Origin: Nitrososphaerota archaeon
GTDB lineage: Archaea > Thermoproteota > Nitrososphaeria > Conexivisphaerales > Conexivisphaeraceae
DNA: 32,907 nucleotides
NCBI GenBank assembly: GCA_009903775.1
Contig: WYEM01000072.1
Span: 1-32,907 of the forward strand
Direction of reading: 5' to 3'
Shown: positions 1-7,368 of the stretch, piece after piece
Layout of the letters: every line of letters begins with the position of its first letter
Numbering within the stretch: the stretch's first letter is position 1
Program-made: the position numbers and the translations under genes
The notes under the pieces: generated by a model
The model's input: the letters and a program-made list of their open reading frames with translations, nothing else
Told to the model about the DNA's origin: nothing
Database searches by the model: none

Positions 1-70
1 GATGCGCCCGATCCTCTCACTCGTGTAGGAGGTGGGCTTAAGGTAACGGCTCCCCGGGCACGGACAAACG

Positions 71-80
71 CTTTTATAAA
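71..80 (+). promoter_or_regulatory. Box A promoter of tRNA-Lys
   Basis: The sequence cttttataaa is a good archaeal TATA box. It lies about 25 nt upstream of the first base of the tRNA, the usual box A distance. Nothing else recognisable is present in bases 1-70. Confidence 0.7.
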
Positions 81-99
81 GCCACCGAAGACAGGCGTA

Positions 100-173
100 G
101 GGCCCGTAGCTCAGCCAGGTAGAGCGACCGGCTCTTAACCGGTCGGTCGCGGGTTCAAATCCCGTCGGGCCCG
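100..173 (+). tRNA. tRNA-Lys (anticodon CTT)
   Basis: A full cloverleaf can be folded. The acceptor stem is gggcccg (100-106) with cgggccc (166-172). The D arm is gctc/gagc, the anticodon stem accgg/ccggt carries loop ctcttaa, and the T stem gcggg/cccgt carries loop ttcaaat. The anticodon at 134-136 is CTT, which reads AAG (lysine). The discriminator base is G. No intron is seen, and the 3' CCA is not encoded (cc is followed by t), so it would be added after transcription. A box A lies upstream. Confidence 0.95.
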
Positions 174-237
174 CCTGCCGTTCGCGTGGCCGGTCGGCTT
201 CCTCGCGATAGTGGTTTTGTATTATGCGATGGGGAGC

Positions 238-255
238 CTCGCCCCTCAGGACGGG
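238..255. repeat. Hairpin resembling an IS200/IS605 right end, copy 1
   Basis: The sequence ctcgcccctcaggacggg folds as a 7-bp stem with a CTCA tetraloop and one C/A mismatch. A copy differing by one base lies at 20108-20125. Its shape resembles the subterminal hairpin (CCCGCCC-TTCA-GGGCGGG type) that marks right ends of IS200/IS605-family elements and the end of TnpB guide RNAs. No transposase gene is next to it, so it would be a relic or a solo end. The assignment rests on resemblance only. Confidence 0.35.
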
Positions 256-279
256 CAGCCCACAACCTAGAAATTATTT

Positions 280-288
280 CTATATATT
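280..288 (+). promoter_or_regulatory. Probable box A of the malic enzyme gene
   Basis: ctatatatt sits in an AT-rich island (271-290) within GC-rich DNA. Transcription would begin near 310, giving a leader of roughly 35-40 nt before the ATG pair at 348 and 351. The rest of 174-347 holds only the hairpin at 238-255. Confidence 0.55.
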
Positions 289-347
289 AGTCGATAGACG
301 AAGTCTCGTGGGGCGATAAACGTAAAAAGCGGGTCGGCCGATGCCCC

Positions 348-1679
348 ATGATGAGTGAGAAGACCGAGGAATATTACAGGACAGCCGTTTCGCTCAGCAG
401 CTTCTACGGAGGCAAGATACAGGTGGTGCCCAAGGTCCCCATAAGATCCCTCGATGACTTCTCAATATGGTACACCCCAGGGGTCGCTGGGGTCTCCAAC
501 GCGATAGCCAAGGATCCCGACAAGAGCTTCGAGCTCACGAGCAGGTGGAACATGATAGCGATAATAACGAATGGAACTAGGGTCCTCGGGCTGGGCAACA
601 TAGGGCCTGAGGCGGCGCTGCCCGTCATGGAGGGCAAGGCCATGATATTCAAGTACCTCGGGGGCGTCGACGCATTCCCCCTGGTCGTCAGGGCGAAGAC
701 GAAGGAGGAGTTGGCCGACGTCGCCGAGCGCGTGTCGCCCGCCTTCGGGGGGATAAACCTCGAGGACATAGCGCAGCCCGATTGCTTCTACCTGTTGGAC
801 AGGCTCAGGGAGACCTTGGACATACCCGTGTGGCACGACGACCAGCTGGGGACGGCCGCGGCTACGCTCGCGGGCCTCGTGAACGCGCTCAAGGTGGTGG
901 GGAAGAGGCTGAGCGACGTCAAGATAGTGATGTTGGGGGCTGGGGCCGCTAACATAGCCGGCGCCAGGCTTCTGATCGCCGCGGGCGCCGATCCCAAGAA
1001 GATCATACTGATAGACAGCAAGGGCACGCTCCACCCCGAGAGGGAGGATATGGATAAGCTGCAGCTGGTCCACCCGTGGAAGTACGAGCTGGCGCTCAAG
1101 ACCAATGGCGAGCGCGTCGCCGGGGGCCTCGACGAGGCCATCGTGGGCGCGGACGTCCTGATAGCGGCCTCCACGCCCGGGCCGGGCGTCGTCAGGAAGG
1201 AGCACGTAAGGAGGATGAGCGACAACGCGATAGTCTTCGCGGAGGCGAACCCCGTGCCCGAGATATGGCCGTGGGAGGCGAAGGAGGCGGGTGCCAGGGT
1301 AGTCGCCACCGGCAGGAGCGACTTCCCCAACCAGATAAACAACAGCTTGGTGTTCCCGGCGGTCTTCAGGGGGACGCTCGACGTGCGCGCCAAGAAGATA
1401 GTCGACGAGATGGTGATAGAGGCCGCGCTCGAGCTGGCGAGGTTCGCGGAGGAGCGGGGTATATCGGAGGATTACATAATACCCACGATGGAGGAGTGGG
1501 AGGTCTATCCGAGGGTTGCCACCGCCGTCGCGCTCAAGGCGATCGAGCTGGGGCTGGCCAGGCTCAAGCTGTCGAGGGACGAGATCCGCGAGCGCGCTTA
1601 TCGCATGATAAAGAAATCCAGGGACACGTTAGACGTGCTGGTCCGGAACAATTTAATTAACCCCATTCCCGTGAAGTGA
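348..1679 (+). CDS. Malic enzyme (malate dehydrogenase, oxaloacetate-decarboxylating)
   Basis: Catalyses oxidative decarboxylation of malate to pyruvate and CO2 with NAD(P) reduction, in the cytoplasm. The 443-residue length fits the short prokaryotic malic enzymes. The N-terminal domain has the family motif YTPGVAGVS, with GLGNIGP and the following PVMEGKA segment. The active-site stretch INLEDIAQPDC is followed by PVWHDDQLGTA. The nucleotide-binding Rossmann motif GAGAANIAG lies near residue 205, and EANPVPEIWPWEA and FPNQINNSLVFPA are typical of the C-terminal part. Two adjacent ATGs (348 and 351) are possible starts. NAD versus NADP preference cannot be read with confidence. A GNAT gene follows after 6 bases, probably co-transcribed. 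Confidence 0.93.
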   Translation: MMSEKTEEYYRTAVSLSSFYGGKIQVVPKVPIRSLDDFSIWYTPGVAGVSNAIAKDPDKSFELTSRWNMIAIITNGTRVLGLGNIGPEAALPVMEGKAMIFKYLGGVDAFPLVVRAKTKEELADVAERVSPAFGGINLEDIAQPDCFYLLDRLRETLDIPVWHDDQLGTAAATLAGLVNALKVVGKRLSDVKIVMLGAGAANIAGARLLIAAGADPKKIILIDSKGTLHPEREDMDKLQLVHPWKYELALKTNGERVAGGLDEAIVGADVLIAASTPGPGVVRKEHVRRMSDNAIVFAEANPVPEIWPWEAKEAGARVVATGRSDFPNQINNSLVFPAVFRGTLDVRAKKIVDEMVIEAALELARFAEERGISEDYIIPTMEEWEVYPRVATAVALKAIELGLARLKLSRDEIRERAYRMIKKSRDTLDVLVRNNLINPIPVK

Positions 1680-1685
1680 TCCGCT

Positions 1686-2162
1686 ATGGTGGATTCCTTC
1701 ACGATAAGGCGCGCCAGGAAGGACGATCTGGAGAGGCTCGTGGACCTGGTGTCCAGGCTCAAGCGCCTGAATGGCGAATTCGATAGCCTGCTGACCCCCA
1801 CCGAGGACCTCGAGAGGGAGGTCTCCAAGTACTTGGAGAGCGCGATCAGCTCCGATGACTACGTCGTCCTGGTCGTGGAGGACGGGGGAAAGGTCGAGGG
1901 CGTGCTCATAGCGAAGGTCGTTGACAGGTGCTTCTACAAGCCGCGCATGGTGGGCCAGATATCAGACTTCTACATAATGCCGGAGTACAGGAGGCGCGGG
2001 CTGGGCTACAGGATGGTCGAGGAGGCCGAGAGGATCCTCCGGTCCAAGGGCGCCGAGATGATCTTCGCGGAGTTCCCCGTGAAGAACGTCATAGCGGAGG
2101 GCTTCTACAGGAACCTCGGCTTCAGGGAGATAACAGGGATCTTCGCGAAGGAGGTCAAGTGA
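1686..2162 (+). CDS. GNAT-family N-acetyltransferase
   Basis: A 158-residue, single-domain GNAT protein that transfers the acetyl group from acetyl-CoA to an amine. It begins FTIRRARKDDLERLVDLV, the usual beta1-alpha1 start. The acetyl-CoA binding motif A is visible as SDFYIMPEYRRRGLGYRM near residue 105, with the R/Q-x-x-G-x-G/A signature as RRRGLG. NVIAEGFYRNLGFRE is the usual motif B and C-terminal segment. The substrate (protein N-terminus, polyamine, amino acid or drug) cannot be inferred. The gene starts 6 bases after the malic enzyme stop, so it is probably in the same transcript, but no functional link is evident. Confidence 0.85.
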   Translation: MVDSFTIRRARKDDLERLVDLVSRLKRLNGEFDSLLTPTEDLEREVSKYLESAISSDDYVVLVVEDGGKVEGVLIAKVVDRCFYKPRMVGQISDFYIMPEYRRRGLGYRMVEEAERILRSKGAEMIFAEFPVKNVIAEGFYRNLGFREITGIFAKEVK

Positions 2163-2227
2163 GGCCATCTCCGAGGCTTATAATAACATTATAACTATAA
2201 CTCTTTATACATCGTGAACATGGATAT
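2163..2227. other. AT-rich convergent intergenic segment with short inverted repeat
   Basis: This separates two convergent genes. It is very AT-rich compared with its surroundings. It contains TTATAA at 2178-2183 and again at 2189-2194, a self-complementary pair with a 5-nt spacer. It is a plausible transcription end zone for both strands, but no canonical T-run terminator is seen. Confidence 0.3.
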
Positions 2228-2698
2228 TCATCGACGTAGCTCGATCGGTGGAGGCGCGCCGGCGGTTGGGCGCCATCGCGCGGGGCGTTCTCGGCCGCGG
2301 CATCGTAAGAGCTTGAGGTCCCCGGTGACCTTGTCCACCTCGTTCACCGGGGCCGGTCCTATTCCCGCGCACGTAATGGTCCCGGGCTCGAGCTGCGTGA
2401 GGCCCCTGTCCACGATAAGTGTGGCGGGGAGCCCCAGTGAGCGCGCCAGCTCGTACCTGCGCAGGAGTTCCTCCAGCCCGCCGACCTTGGTCACGATCTT
2501 CGGCTGACCCTCCGAGAGCCACTTCAGAGCCCAGTCCGGCCTCATCTTCTCCGCCTCCTTAAGCGCCGACACCGCGGCGTGCGCGGCCTGGGCCGCCAGC
2601 TTCCCCTTTCCCATGGCCAGGTCCGTGCGAACCACTATGACCTGCTTATATTCATACTTATATTCATACTCGGGATTCCCGGAGTCCCCCTCCGCCAA
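2228..2698 (-). CDS. pth2: Peptidyl-tRNA hydrolase, archaeal/eukaryotic type (Pth2)
   Basis: Releases peptides from prematurely dropped peptidyl-tRNA, recycling the tRNA. The core YKQVIVVRTDLAMGKGKLAA, AQAAHAAVSA, the GQPKIVTKV stretch, TLIVDRGLTQLEPGT and GIGPAPVNEVDKVTGDLKLL is full-length Pth2. Family members are about 115-120 residues, whereas this frame has 156. There are about 17 extra residues before YKQ, including a YEYK duplication, and about 25 Arg/Pro-rich residues after DLKLL, so the usual stop seems to have been lost. The TTG start at 2698 is favoured by a box A about 30 nt upstream. It lies 81 bases downstream of the uS7 gene on the same strand. Confidence 0.9.
   Translation of the reverse strand: MAEGDSGNPEYEYKYEYKQVIVVRTDLAMGKGKLAAQAAHAAVSALKEAEKMRPDWALKWLSEGQPKIVTKVGGLEELLRRYELARSLGLPATLIVDRGLTQLEPGTITCAGIGPAPVNEVDKVTGDLKLLRCRGRERPARWRPTAGAPPPIELRR
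2646..2669 (-). repeat. Perfect 12-bp tandem duplication in the pth2 5' end
   Basis: ttatattcatac occurs twice back to back (2646-2657 and 2658-2669 on the plus strand). On the coding strand it adds the residues YEYK-YEYK just before the conserved Pth2 start. The frame is kept. It is AT-rich in a GC-rich gene. Confidence 0.85.
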
Positions 2699-2721
2699 CG
2701 CGCCATGGGCCGCTCTCCCGC

Positions 2722-2733
2722 GGATTAACTTTG
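2722..2733 (-). promoter_or_regulatory. Possible box A of pth2
   Basis: On the minus strand this reads as an AAAGTTAATCC-like stretch, centred about 30 nt upstream of the TTG at 2698. This would give a near-leaderless pth2 mRNA separate from the ribosomal genes. Confidence 0.4.
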
Positions 2734-2779
2734 CGAGCCGCCGTCCGCGGGCGCTGCCGCGATGGCCGCGAAGGGCCGC

Positions 2780-3391
2780 CTACCTGGACGCGGCGGCCAC
2801 GCGCTCGATCTCCACCCTGGCCTTGACGGCGAAGCTGCTCGTGTCGCCGTTCGCGGCGGCTATTATCTCGTCGGCCAGGCACTCCTCTATGCTCTTCGGG
2901 TTGGAGAACGCCGACTCCCTGGCGCCCAGCGCTATGTTACGGAGCGCCAGGTCCAGGCGTCTGGAGGGCGACACGTCGACGCTCACGTGATAAGTCACGC
3001 CTCCATAGGTTATCCTCGTGACGTCTTCATTGGGGGCAGCGTTCTCTATCGCCCTCACGAGGACCTCGATCGGGTTCTTGCCAGTCTTCAGGTTGATGAT
3101 GTCGAACGCTGTCCTGACGATGTTTATTGCGCGATGCTTCTTCCCACCCATTCTGCCAGTGTTCTTCCAGTCCTTCCTGCCGAAGTGCATCAGCTGGTTC
3201 ACTAGCCTCTCCACGACGTTGACCTTCGTCTTTCCGAAGCGCCTGTGCTCGTGGCGCCCGAAGCTGTGGGGAATGAACACCGGCCTCAAGTTTATGACGC
3301 TCCTGAGCCCTGGATCCCTGACCTCGATCCCCTCGAAGTCCCACTTGCCGAACAGCAGCACTTTGGGCTCCTCCTTGGTCCTCTTCGACAT
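2780..3391 (-). CDS. rps7: 30S ribosomal protein S7 (uS7)
   Basis: Primary 16S rRNA-binding protein that organises the head of the small subunit. The 203-residue length fits archaeal uS7. Recognisable stretches are [20 protein letters not shown], the conserved [20 protein letters not shown] with [17 protein letters not shown], and the [20 protein letters not shown] and [16 protein letters not shown] segments of the rRNA-binding face. The ATG at 3391 follows the uS12 stop by 6 bases. The uS12-uS7 pair is the classical str-operon order. The EF-1A gene often found next in archaea is absent here, and pth2 follows instead. Confidence 0.97.
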   Translation of the reverse strand: MSKRTKEEPKVLLFGKWDFEGIEVRDPGLRSVINLRPVFIPHSFGRHEHRRFGKTKVNVVERLVNQLMHFGRKDWKNTGRMGGKKHRAINIVRTAFDIINLKTGKNPIEVLVRAIENAAPNEDVTRITYGGVTYHVSVDVSPSRRLDLALRNIALGARESAFSNPKSIEECLADEIIAAANGDTSSFAVKARVEIERVAAASR

Positions 3392-3397
3392 CTCAGG

Positions 3398-3838
3398 TCA
3401 CCTCCTTGGCTTCTCCTTCTTTCCCAGAAGGAGCATCCTGAGGGGCACGCCATTGACCATGGATACCCGGTACTTCACCCCCGGTATGTCGCCCATCGAG
3501 CGGCCCTCGGACCCCCCTATCCCCTCGATTATCACCTCATCGTGCTCGTCTATGAAGTTCAGGCCGCCGTCCCCCGGGACGAACGCCGTCACGGTCTTCC
3601 CATTCTTCGTTATCTGCACGCGAACGCACTTACGAATGGCCGAGTTCGGCTGCCTCGACTCTATCCCGACCTTCTCGAGGACTATGCCGCGGGCCTGCGG
3701 CGCTCCCTCGAGCGGATCGAACTTCTTGTCTAGCCTGAGTAAGCGGCGCTTGTAGTCGCTGTCGGACCATCTGAAGCGCTTCCTCTTGGCGTGCAACTTC
3801 CTCGCTGCGAACTCGCCCAGTGGCGACTTCTTACCCAT
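3398..3838 (-). CDS. rps12: 30S ribosomal protein S12 (uS12)
   Basis: Decoding-centre ribosomal protein. The product from the ATG at 3838 is 146 residues, as expected for archaeal uS12. It starts [20 protein letters not shown] and contains [20 protein letters not shown] with the conserved [13 protein letters not shown] loop, then [17 protein letters not shown]. An in-frame ATG exists 54 bases upstream (3892), but it would add 18 residues unlike the family. The box A at 3860-3870 is about 27 nt upstream of 3838, so a leaderless start at 3838 is preferred. It heads the uS12-uS7 operon. Confidence 0.97.
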   Translation of the reverse strand: MGKKSPLGEFAARKLHAKRKRFRWSDSDYKRRLLRLDKKFDPLEGAPQARGIVLEKVGIESRQPNSAIRKCVRVQITKNGKTVTAFVPGDGGLNFIDEHDEVIIEGIGGSEGRSMGDIPGVKYRVSMVNGVPLRMLLLGKKEKPRR

Positions 3839-3859
3839 GGCACGCCGACCCGATGACTT

Positions 3860-3870
3860 GGATAAAAGCG
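3860..3870 (-). promoter_or_regulatory. Box A of the uS12-uS7 operon
   Basis: On the minus strand this reads cgcttttatcc, a strong TATA box centred about 27 nt upstream of the uS12 ATG at 3838. It predicts a leaderless transcript and decides the uS12 start. Confidence 0.7.
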
Positions 3871-3892
3871 TTTTGAAAGCGCAGTGGGCCAT

Positions 3893-4170
3893 GCCTCATT
3901 AAGTCCGCTCCCAGAGCCGCGGCATCTGGCGCGTCTCGCCCGGCCACTTTCCAGTTCCCAGGGCGTCGGACGCCCTCCCCGAGGCCCCCCATCGCCGGCG
4001 TGACGCAGTGGAAGGCCTCCGTCCCCTCATCCGCAGGCTCGCGGCGCGCTCCGGGAGTTCCCCCCTCCAGATCCGGATCGGCGATCGCGCGAAATCGGGC
4101 GGAGGGCTCCCTCGCGTCCGGGACCTCGATGCGCCCGAGGCAACGGGACCCCGGCGTCCCCCGGAAACGG
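3893..4170. other. Non-coding divergent region with a 15-bp palindrome
   Basis: About 280 bases between the uS12 promoter region and the zinc-ribbon gene. I see no convincing gene. Long open frames here lack family features and simply reflect high GC. The one clear structure is gggcgtc-g-gacgccc at 3961-3975, a perfect 7-bp inverted repeat. I looked for RNase P RNA, SRP RNA and 5S motifs on both strands and recognised none. A structured small RNA cannot be excluded by eye. Confidence 0.4.
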
Positions 4171-4178
4171 ATTTATAG
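4170..4178 (+). promoter_or_regulatory. Box A of the zinc-ribbon/aEF1-beta operon
   Basis: gatttatag is a TATA-like sequence. Transcription would start near 4200, leaving a short leader with an aggggg ribosome-binding element before the TTG start at 4217. Confidence 0.55.
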
Positions 4179-4216
4179 AGCGACCCGCGGCCCCTTTCAG
4201 AGGGGGTATTCGCGGC

Positions 4217-4417
4217 TTGAGCGAGCTCATAGAGAGCGTCAAGGCCACGTACAAGCCGCCCCGCTGCACCTCGTGCCACAAGCCCATACTTCCCGGGGAC
4301 GAGATGACGAGCTTCTACTGTCCTCAGTGCGGCCAGGTGCTGATATGGCGCTGCAGCAAGTGCCGGAAGGGCGCTGTAAGGTATAAGTGCCTGAACTGCG
4401 GATTCGAGGGGCCGTAG
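4217..4417 (+). CDS. Small archaeal zinc-ribbon protein
   Basis: A 66-residue protein with four CxxC knuckles: CTSC near residue 18, CPQC near 37, CSKC near 48 and CLNC near 59. This gives two zinc-binding sites, the pattern of the small archaeal two-zinc-finger RNA-binding-type proteins. The adjacent aEF1-beta gene starts about 10 bases later, and the two are often neighbours in archaea, which supports a translation-related role. The start is TTG. The molecular function of this family is not well established. Confidence 0.85.
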   Translation: MSELIESVKATYKPPRCTSCHKPILPGDEMTSFYCPQCGQVLIWRCSKCRKGAVRYKCLNCGFEGP

Positions 4418-4427
4418 GGTGTCTCTA

Positions 4428-4703
4428 ATGTCGAGAGTCCTCGTTAGGGTCAGGGTCCTCCCCTCCGACGCCTCCGTGGACCTGAAGGCCTTAGGGGAGC
4501 GCATTTCCGGCGCCCTCAGCGGCGTCGCGAAGGTCGTGAGGTTCGTGGAGGAGCCCATAGCCTTCGGGCTCAGCGCGCTGCTGGTGGACCTGGTCATGGA
4601 AGAGCGCGAGGGCGGGACCTACGACGTGGAGCAGCTCATATCCTCGGTCGAGGGAGTGAGCGAGCTGGACGTCGTCAACGTGAGCCTGATATCGGGCTCT
4701 TAG
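4428..4703 (+). CDS. ef1b: Elongation factor 1-beta (aEF1B)
   Basis: Guanine-nucleotide exchange factor that recharges EF-1A with GTP. From the ATG at 4428 the product is 91 residues, the usual length of the archaeal protein. Family features are VLVRVRVLPSDASVDLKALG at the start, VVRFVEEPIAFGLSALLVDL in the middle, and an acidic GGTYDVEQLISSVEGVSELD segment before DVVNVSLISGS. A GTG at 4419 is an alternative start adding three residues. It is probably co-transcribed with the zinc-ribbon gene. Confidence 0.92.
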   Translation: MSRVLVRVRVLPSDASVDLKALGERISGALSGVAKVVRFVEEPIAFGLSALLVDLVMEEREGGTYDVEQLISSVEGVSELDVVNVSLISGS

Positions 4704-4771
4704 ACCGCCCGCCGCTCCCGACCCGGGCTGAGGGCGCGCCGCGGACCGCCGATCTCCTATCCTGAAGATAT

Positions 4772-4783
4772 GCCTAAATAATG
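4772..4783 (+). promoter_or_regulatory. Box A of the CDC48 gene
   Basis: gcctaaataatg lies about 31 nt upstream of the TTG start at 4809, consistent with a leaderless or nearly leaderless mRNA. Confidence 0.55.
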
Positions 4784-4808
4784 CTCGGGCCGCGTCCTGG
4801 CAGGAGTT

Positions 4809-6968
4809 TTGACCCAGAAGTGGCTTCGACTGTCAGTTAAGGAGGCCTCCCCCAAGGACGTGGGCAAGTTCAGGGCTAGGCTGAACCCTAAGGTATTCGA
4901 GGAGCTGAACCTGAAGTCCGGCGATATACTGGAGATCAGGGGCAAGTCCTCCACCGCGGCTCAGGCCTGGCCCTCGGAGGAGACGCCCCAAGACTCCGTA
5001 AAGATCGACGGGATGACCAGGAGGAACGCCGGCGTGTCGCTGAACGACTTCGTGGACGTCCGCAAGGTCCGCCGCCGCACCGCGAGCAGGGTGGTCCTCT
5101 CGTCCATAGGGGAGGAGCTCAGGTTCGACGAGGAGTTCCTCTCGTTCCTCAAGAACCGCCTGATGGGCGCGCCGCTGCACCAGGACAACGTGATATCCGT
5201 GGTGCTCCTCGGCAACCCCGTTCGGTTCAAGGTGACGTCCATAGACCCGAAGCCGGTGGCGGTCGTCGGCGATTCGACCGAGATCAGCGTCGAGAAGTTC
5301 CTGCCGGCCGCGGAGGGCGAGCGCGTCACCTACGATGACATAGGGGGCCTGGGCGAGCAGCTCATGAAGCTCAGGGAGATGGTCGAGTTCCCCCTCCGCC
5401 ATCCGGAGTTCTTCCGCAGGCTGGGCATAGAGCCCCCGCGCGGCGTCCTGCTCTACGGCCCGCCCGGGTGCGGGAAGACCCTCATAGCGAAGGCGCTGGC
5501 GAACGAGTCCGGCGCCAGATTCTTCGTGATAAGCGGGCCCGAGATAATGAGCAAGTTCTACGGCGAGTCCGAGGCGAGGCTCAGGGAGATATTCCGCGAG
5601 GCCAAGGAGAAGGCCCCATCGATAATATTCATCGACGAGATAGACGCGATAGCCCCGAAGAGGGAGGAGGTCACAGGGGAGGTCGAGAAGAGGGTCGTTG
5701 CCCAGCTCCTCGCCCTGATGGACGGCATGGAGGCCATGAGCAACGTGATAGTGATAGGGGCGACCAACCGCCTGGACGACATAGATCCCGCGCTCAGGAG
5801 GCCAGGGAGGTTCGACAGGGAGATAGAGATAGGGGTCCCCAACCAGCAGGGCAGGCTGGAGATACTCCAGATACACACGAGGGGGATGCCGCTGTCCAGG
5901 GACGTCGACCTGCGGGAGATAGCGAGGATCACGCACGGTTACACGGGGGCGGACCTGAAGGCGCTGTGCAGGGAGGCCGCCATGAACGCCCTCAGGAGGA
6001 CGCTGCCGAAGGACTACCTGGAGATGGGCGAGGTGCCCGCGTCCATCCTCGAGAGGATAAGGGTCACCCAGGACGACTTCCTCAATGCCATGAAGGTGGT
6101 CGGTCCCTCCGCGCTGCGCGAGTTCTACGCCGAGAGATCGCCCACCTCCTTCGAGGACATAGGAGGGATCTCGGGCATCAAGGCCAAACTCTACGCGAAC
6201 GTCGTGAAGGCGATAAGGGACCCGGATTCCTTCCGCAGGCTGGGCATAGAGCCCCCGCGCGGCGTCCTGCTCTACGGCCCGCCCGGGTGCGGGAAGACCC
6301 TCATAGCGAAGGCGCTGGCGAACGAGTCCGGCGCCAACCTGATACTGGTGCGCGGGCCCGAGCTGCTGAGCAAGTGGGTCGGCGAGAGCGAGAGGGCCCT
6401 GAGGGGCATATTCAGGAAGGCGGTCGCAGCCTCGCCCACGGTGGTGGTCTTCGACGAGATAGAATCGCTCGCCCCGGCCAGGGCGCACTCGGCCGGCTGG
6501 TCCCCGGAGACCATAGTGAGCCAGCTCATAACGGAGCTCGACTCCCTGGAGGATTTCTCCGGCGTCTACGTTGTGGGGACCACCAACAGGCCCGAGCTCA
6601 TGGATCCGGCCCTTCTCAGGCCGGGCCGCTTCGACCTCCTGATATACGTGCCCCCTCCGAACGCGTCCGAGAGGGTCGAGATACTCAGGGTCCTGACGAG
6701 GCGCGTCCCGTTGTCCCAGGGCGTGAGCCTGGAGGAGCTGGCCAGGAGGACGGAGGGCTACAGCGGCGCGGATCTGAGGGCGCTCGTGCGCGAGGCGGCT
6801 CTGAGCGCCATGTCGGCTGGCAGGGAATCCGTGGGGCCCGACGACTTCGAGCTAGCGCTCCGGTCGGTGAGGCCCTCGATAACGAAGGAGATGCTGGAGT
6901 ACTTCTCCAAGCTTGAGCAGCGGCTCAACAGCAGGATTTATAGCGAGGCCAGGCAGCCCTACCTGTAG
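4809..6968 (+). CDS. cdc48: CDC48/VCP-family AAA+ ATPase
   Basis: Hexameric unfoldase that extracts and unfolds proteins, in archaea often feeding the proteasome. The 719 residues show an N domain (about 1-175; [20 protein letters not shown] at the start) and two AAA modules. D1 has Walker A GPPGCGKT near residue 219, Walker [13 protein letters not shown] and the arginine-finger region [14 protein letters not shown]2 has GPPGCGKT near residue 492, [12 protein letters not shown] and [15 protein letters not shown]. The start is TTG at 4809, supported by the promoter. The Walker A regions of D1 and D2 share 107 identical bases, which is unexpected for domains that diverged anciently. A winged-helix gene follows after 4 bases. 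Confidence 0.96.
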   Translation: MTQKWLRLSVKEASPKDVGKFRARLNPKVFEELNLKSGDILEIRGKSSTAAQAWPSEETPQDSVKIDGMTRRNAGVSLNDFVDVRKVRRRTASRVVLSSIGEELRFDEEFLSFLKNRLMGAPLHQDNVISVVLLGNPVRFKVTSIDPKPVAVVGDSTEISVEKFLPAAEGERVTYDDIGGLGEQLMKLREMVEFPLRHPEFFRRLGIEPPRGVLLYGPPGCGKTLIAKALANESGARFFVISGPEIMSKFYGESEARLREIFREAKEKAPSIIFIDEIDAIAPKREEVTGEVEKRVVAQLLALMDGMEAMSNVIVIGATNRLDDIDPALRRPGRFDREIEIGVPNQQGRLEILQIHTRGMPLSRDVDLREIARITHGYTGADLKALCREAAMNALRRTLPKDYLEMGEVPASILERIRVTQDDFLNAMKVVGPSALREFYAERSPTSFEDIGGISGIKAKLYANVVKAIRDPDSFRRLGIEPPRGVLLYGPPGCGKTLIAKALANESGANLILVRGPELLSKWVGESERALRGIFRKAVAASPTVVVFDEIESLAPARAHSAGWSPETIVSQLITELDSLEDFSGVYVVGTTNRPELMDPALLRPGRFDLLIYVPPPNASERVEILRVLTRRVPLSQGVSLEELARRTEGYSGADLRALVREAALSAMSAGRESVGPDDFELALRSVRPSITKEMLEYFSKLEQRLNSRIYSEARQPYL
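5411..5517 (+). repeat. 107-bp perfect direct repeat within cdc48, D1 copy
   Basis: Bases 5411-5517 equal 6230-6336 at every position. The tract encodes from the [16 protein letters not shown] segment through Walker A to ALANESGA. Flanking sequence diverges at once on both sides (t/c before, g/a after). Confidence 0.97.
6230..6336 (+). repeat. 107-bp perfect direct repeat within cdc48, D2 copy
   Basis: This is the partner of 5411-5517, identical base for base and in the same codon phase. It lies in the second AAA module. Confidence 0.97.
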
Positions 6969-6972
6969 CAGG

Positions 6973-7362
6973 ATGAGGAGCCTGTACTGGCAGGTGTACG
7001 AGGTGCTGCGCGACAGCAAGGCCATCGACGTGAACGACCTCTACAGCGTGCTCAAGAGGAGGATTCAGGACCTGACGCGCCGCGAGCTCGACGACGTGCT
7101 GCTCAAGATGGAGTCTGCCGGGTTCATATCGGTGATCCAGGTGACGAGGGACCAGAAGAGGGTGGAGTTCGTGGAGCACCGCGTGGAGGCCGTCGCTCAG
7201 GAGGCCGAGGTCGTGCAGGGCGAGGGCGGCGGCGATGCCCCGGGACCCGCTGACGCGCCCGCCGACGACCCGGGGTCGCCGCCCGGCGATGGCCGCGGCG
7301 CGCGATGGCTTAGTTCCGGCTGCAAACGATTAAATATGACGCTGCCCAACTGCACCCCCTGA
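6973..7362 (+). CDS. Hypothetical winged-helix-like protein
   Basis: The ATG at 6973 comes 4 bases after the CDC48 stop and gives 129 residues. An upstream in-frame start inside cdc48 is less likely. Residues 1-70 look like a winged helix-turn-helix: SLYWQVYEVLRDSKAIDVND, helices LYSVLKRRIQ and RELDDVLLKM, and a wing-like SVIQVTRDQKRVEFVEH. From about residue 80 the chain is acidic, then Pro/Gly/Asp-rich and probably disordered. I do not recognise a named family. Its tight spacing behind CDC48 suggests co-expression, but no function should be assigned. Confidence 0.6.
   Translation: MRSLYWQVYEVLRDSKAIDVNDLYSVLKRRIQDLTRRELDDVLLKMESAGFISVIQVTRDQKRVEFVEHRVEAVAQEAEVVQGEGGGDAPGPADAPADDPGSPPGDGRGARWLSSGCKRLNMTLPNCTP
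7327..7337 (+). promoter_or_regulatory. Possible box A of fen1
   Basis: cgattaaatat lies inside the 3' end of the preceding gene, about 35 nt upstream of the FEN1 TTG at 7369. It gives a very short leader. Confidence 0.45.
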
Positions 7363-7368
7363 ATAAGA

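Noticed and set aside
3836-3892. Upstream ATG start for uS12
   Set aside because: It would add 18 non-family residues and lies upstream of the box A that fits the ATG at 3838.
3893-4170. Possible RNase P RNA or SRP RNA gene
   Set aside because: I found none of the conserved motifs on either strand. Only one palindrome is clear.
3899-4597. A 232-residue minus-strand frame spanning the gap between uS12 and the zinc-ribbon gene
   Set aside because: It overlaps two real plus-strand genes antisense, and its sequence is compositionally biased without motifs.
4833-6488. A 551-residue open frame antisense to cdc48
   Set aside because: It mirrors the codon bias of cdc48 in GC-rich DNA, has no family features and overlaps a certain gene completely.
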